Part shown: one piece after another, positions 6,861 to 7,852 of the stretch
Numbering within the stretch: the stretch's first letter is position 1
How the letters are laid out: every line of letters begins with the position of its first letter
Source of the DNA: Deltaproteobacteria bacterium
Lineage (GTDB): Bacteria > Desulfobacterota > Deferrimicrobia > Deferrimicrobiales > Deferrimicrobiaceae
NCBI GenBank assembly: GCA_003105225.1
Contig: PQAK01000196.1
Coordinates: forward strand, 33,281-41,132
Length of the DNA: 7,852 nt
Direction: 5' to 3'
Translations under genes and position numbers: made by a program
The notes under the pieces: generated by a model
Seen by the model: the letters and a program-made list of their open reading frames with translations, nothing else
Told to the model about the DNA's origin: nothing
The model's database searches: none

Positions 6861-7588
6861 CACCCCGGCCGGGACAGTTCCTTGAGGAATTTCCTGATTC
6901 TCCGCGCATTGGTCCCGACGTCGCTCACGCCGACGCGGGACACCGAGCGCACGTCCACCCTGCTGCCCTGCCCGGCCGCCGCGATGCGGACGACGACATC
7001 GTCCTTGAAGCCGAACCAGAAGGTGGTGTCGGTCGCCTCGATACGCCCTTCACCGGCGTTTGCGTCCACGAGCTTCCATCCGAGGCGGCGCGCCGCGGCC
7101 ACCGAACGTTCGAATGCCGGACCCGGGGGAACCTCGAGCATGAGCGAGCGCAGGTCCGGGTAAGCCGCATGCTGCTTTTGCGCCAGCTCCGGCCCGCCGT
7201 ACTCCGTGGAGTTCGGCGCATCTTTCCGAAGCGAAAGCACCGCGGCGAATCGGGGCGGATCCTCCGTGTCCGTGGTGATGTCATGGATCGCGGGGACGTG
7301 CCTGGCGTATCGCGCCCAGCTCCAGGGCACCCCGAACGCCGTCGCGCCCAGGAGAACGCCGGCAGCGGCCGCAACGAGCCCGCCGCGGAGGGATCCCCGC
7401 CACGCCATCACGCCTCCCGCAAGGGAAACCGCGATCGCAACCGCCCCCCCGTACGCTGCGTATCTCAAGACAGCGAAACCCGTCCGGAAGTGCCAGAACC
7501 CCCAGCGGGTCCCCAATCCCGCCGCGACGATCGACAACGCGGCAATGAGGCCCAACAGGAGGCCGGCAACCGCACCCCGTCCTTTCAT
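6860..7588 (-). CDS. Membrane-anchored DUF1499 domain protein
   Basis: A 242-aa protein of unknown function. Three hydrophobic segments at about residues 5-25, 43-63 and 68-88 form an N-terminal membrane domain, followed by a soluble C-terminal DUF1499 domain from about 100 to 238. The DUF1499 hallmarks are visible: the opening IHDITTDTEDPPRF at 101-114, GRIEATDTTFWFGFKDDVVVRI at 181-202, and the ending RVDVRSVSRVGVSDVGTNARRIRKFL at 210-235. The third hydrophobic segment and the short WSWARY linker place the domain just outside or just inside the membrane; topology is not certain. The ATG at 7588 is supported by GGAGG 5 bases upstream. The stop at 6860-6862 touches the adaptor gene, making this the first gene of an apparent three-gene efflux operon. 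DUF1499 proteins often occur alone, and no enzymatic activity is established, so a role as pump accessory is only a guess from position. Confidence 0.88.
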   Translation of the reverse strand: MKGRGAVAGLLLGLIAALSIVAAGLGTRWGFWHFRTGFAVLRYAAYGGAVAIAVSLAGGVMAWRGSLRGGLVAAAAGVLLGATAFGVPWSWARYARHVPAIHDITTDTEDPPRFAAVLSLRKDAPNSTEYGGPELAQKQHAAYPDLRSLMLEVPPGPAFERSVAAARRLGWKLVDANAGEGRIEATDTTFWFGFKDDVVVRIAAAGQGSRVDVRSVSRVGVSDVGTNARRIRKFLKELSRPG

Positions 7589-7591
7589 GGA

Positions 7592-7598
7592 AACCTCC
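7592..7598 (-). promoter_or_regulatory. Ribosome binding site of the DUF1499 gene
   Basis: Minus-strand GGAGGTT, with GGAGG 5 bases before the ATG at 7588. It fixes the start and is the strongest translation signal of the minus-strand cluster. Confidence 0.8.
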
Positions 7599-7634
7599 GT
7601 TTCCTATTGGAGCGAATCCCTTCCGGGGGGGTTT

Positions 7635-7653
7635 CGCCGGCGGCAGGCCGGCG
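7635..7653. repeat. Perfect 7-bp GC inverted repeat (hairpin)
   Basis: CGCCGGC at 7635-7641 and GCCGGCG at 7647-7653 are exact reverse complements around a 5-base loop. It lies in the leader of the efflux operon, about 100 bp beyond the larB-like stop. No T-run follows on either strand, so an intrinsic terminator is not supported; it could be a leader structure, a protein-binding site or chance in GC-rich DNA. Confidence 0.4.
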
Positions 7654-7753
7654 TCCCCACGCCGCCTCATGAATCCCTCTGCTGGAGTTTGTCGGTATCG
7701 GAACGGCAGGCGCGTGGAGAGGAAGAATTCCGCGAATCGGGGACGGCCGGGAC

Positions 7754-7852
7754 CTATACTCCCGAACCGGCTTTCCGATCGACGCCCGCGGCGAGCTTGT
7801 TGATCATGTCGGCCTGGACCGCGGCGCCGAACCCGTTGTCGATGTTCACCAC
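7754..7852 (-). CDS. larB: LarB-like nickel-pincer cofactor biosynthesis protein, C-terminal end (partial)
   Basis: The minus strand reads open from the window edge to a TAG at 7754-7756, giving the last 32 residues: VVNIDNGFGAAVQADMINKL and a short AAGVDRKAGSGV tail. The VVNIDNGFGA stretch is the conserved end of LarB, a PurE/AIR-carboxylase-like enzyme that carboxylates the pyridinium ring of nicotinic acid adenine dinucleotide and releases AMP, the first step to the nickel-pincer nucleotide of lactate racemase (LarA) family enzymes. The catalytic part lies outside the window. Neither larC nor larE follows it here; the next gene is the DUF1499 protein 165 bp further on. The call rests on one short motif, so a PurE-related protein of other role remains possible. 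Confidence 0.72.
   Translation of the reverse strand: MVNIDNGFGAAVQADMINKLAAGVDRKAGSGV

Larger units (their letters stand above)
7589..7753 (-). other. Intergenic leader between larB-like gene and the efflux operon
   Basis: This 165-bp stretch separates two minus-strand genes and is the only place in the window able to hold a promoter for the DUF1499-adaptor-pump operon. Apart from the ribosome binding site and a GC hairpin I find no convincing -35/-10 pair, sigma-54 site, or operator-like inverted repeat. A minus-strand ATG at about 7670 opens a 129-codon frame, but that frame is Arg/Pro/Gly-rich and runs over the DUF1499 gene, so it is not called. Confidence 0.5.

Noticed and set aside
7281..7670. 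A 129-codon minus-strand frame with a plausible AGAGGGA ahead of its ATG
   Set aside because: Its Shine-Dalgarno is only 3 bases from the ATG and the frame runs over the DUF1499 gene with Arg/Gly/Pro/Cys-rich low-information sequence.
1..7852. CRISPR arrays, tRNA/rRNA genes, insertion sequences, attachment sites
   Set aside because: No regularly spaced repeats, no cloverleaf or rRNA-like stretch, no transposase or integrase motif, and no flanking direct repeats were found by eye on either strand.

Overview
The window is a GC-rich bacterial segment (no visible AT-rich island or mobile element) carrying two convergent gene blocks. The gene content fits a bacterium that uses a nickel carbon-monoxide dehydrogenase (CODH), so anaerobic or facultative, with a Gram-negative envelope (RND pump plus lipoprotein adaptor). 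A Geobacter-like Desulfobacterota or another high-GC former 'deltaproteobacterial' lineage is a reasonable guess, but the taxon cannot be fixed from this sequence alone.

Plus-strand block (1-2598): the last 66 codons of a Ni-CODH catalytic subunit (cooS), a FAD/NAD(P)-type oxidoreductase, and cooC, the ATPase that matures the Ni-Fe-S C-cluster of CODH. They are tightly packed: a 25-bp gap, then a 10-bp overlap with a TTG start. This is the known CODH-FNOR arrangement, in which electrons from CO oxidation are thought to pass through a ferredoxin-like protein to the flavoenzyme and on to NAD(P)+. After a 76-bp gap comes a 97-aa coiled-coil protein of the sll1863 stress-response type, with its own near-consensus ribosome binding site.

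Minus-strand block (7852 down to 2630): the last 32 codons of a protein whose tail matches LarB, a nickel-pincer-nucleotide biosynthesis enzyme; a 165-bp spacer with a perfect 7-bp GC hairpin; then a three-gene cluster. That cluster holds a membrane-anchored DUF1499 protein, an RND periplasmic adaptor lipoprotein and an MdtC-like RND efflux pump of 1026 aa. DUF1499 and adaptor genes abut or overlap, and adaptor and pump are 10 bp apart, so the three look co-transcribed. No outer-membrane channel gene is present, so the pump probably uses a TolC-type protein encoded elsewhere.

The two blocks meet tail to tail around 2599-2629. The points most worth a second look are the CODH-linked flavoenzyme that has lost the family's redox cysteine, nickel-cofactor genes at both ends of the window, the DUF1499 gene coupled to an efflux operon, and the small stress-type protein behind cooC. 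I found no CRISPR array, tRNA, rRNA, transposon or clearly new system.
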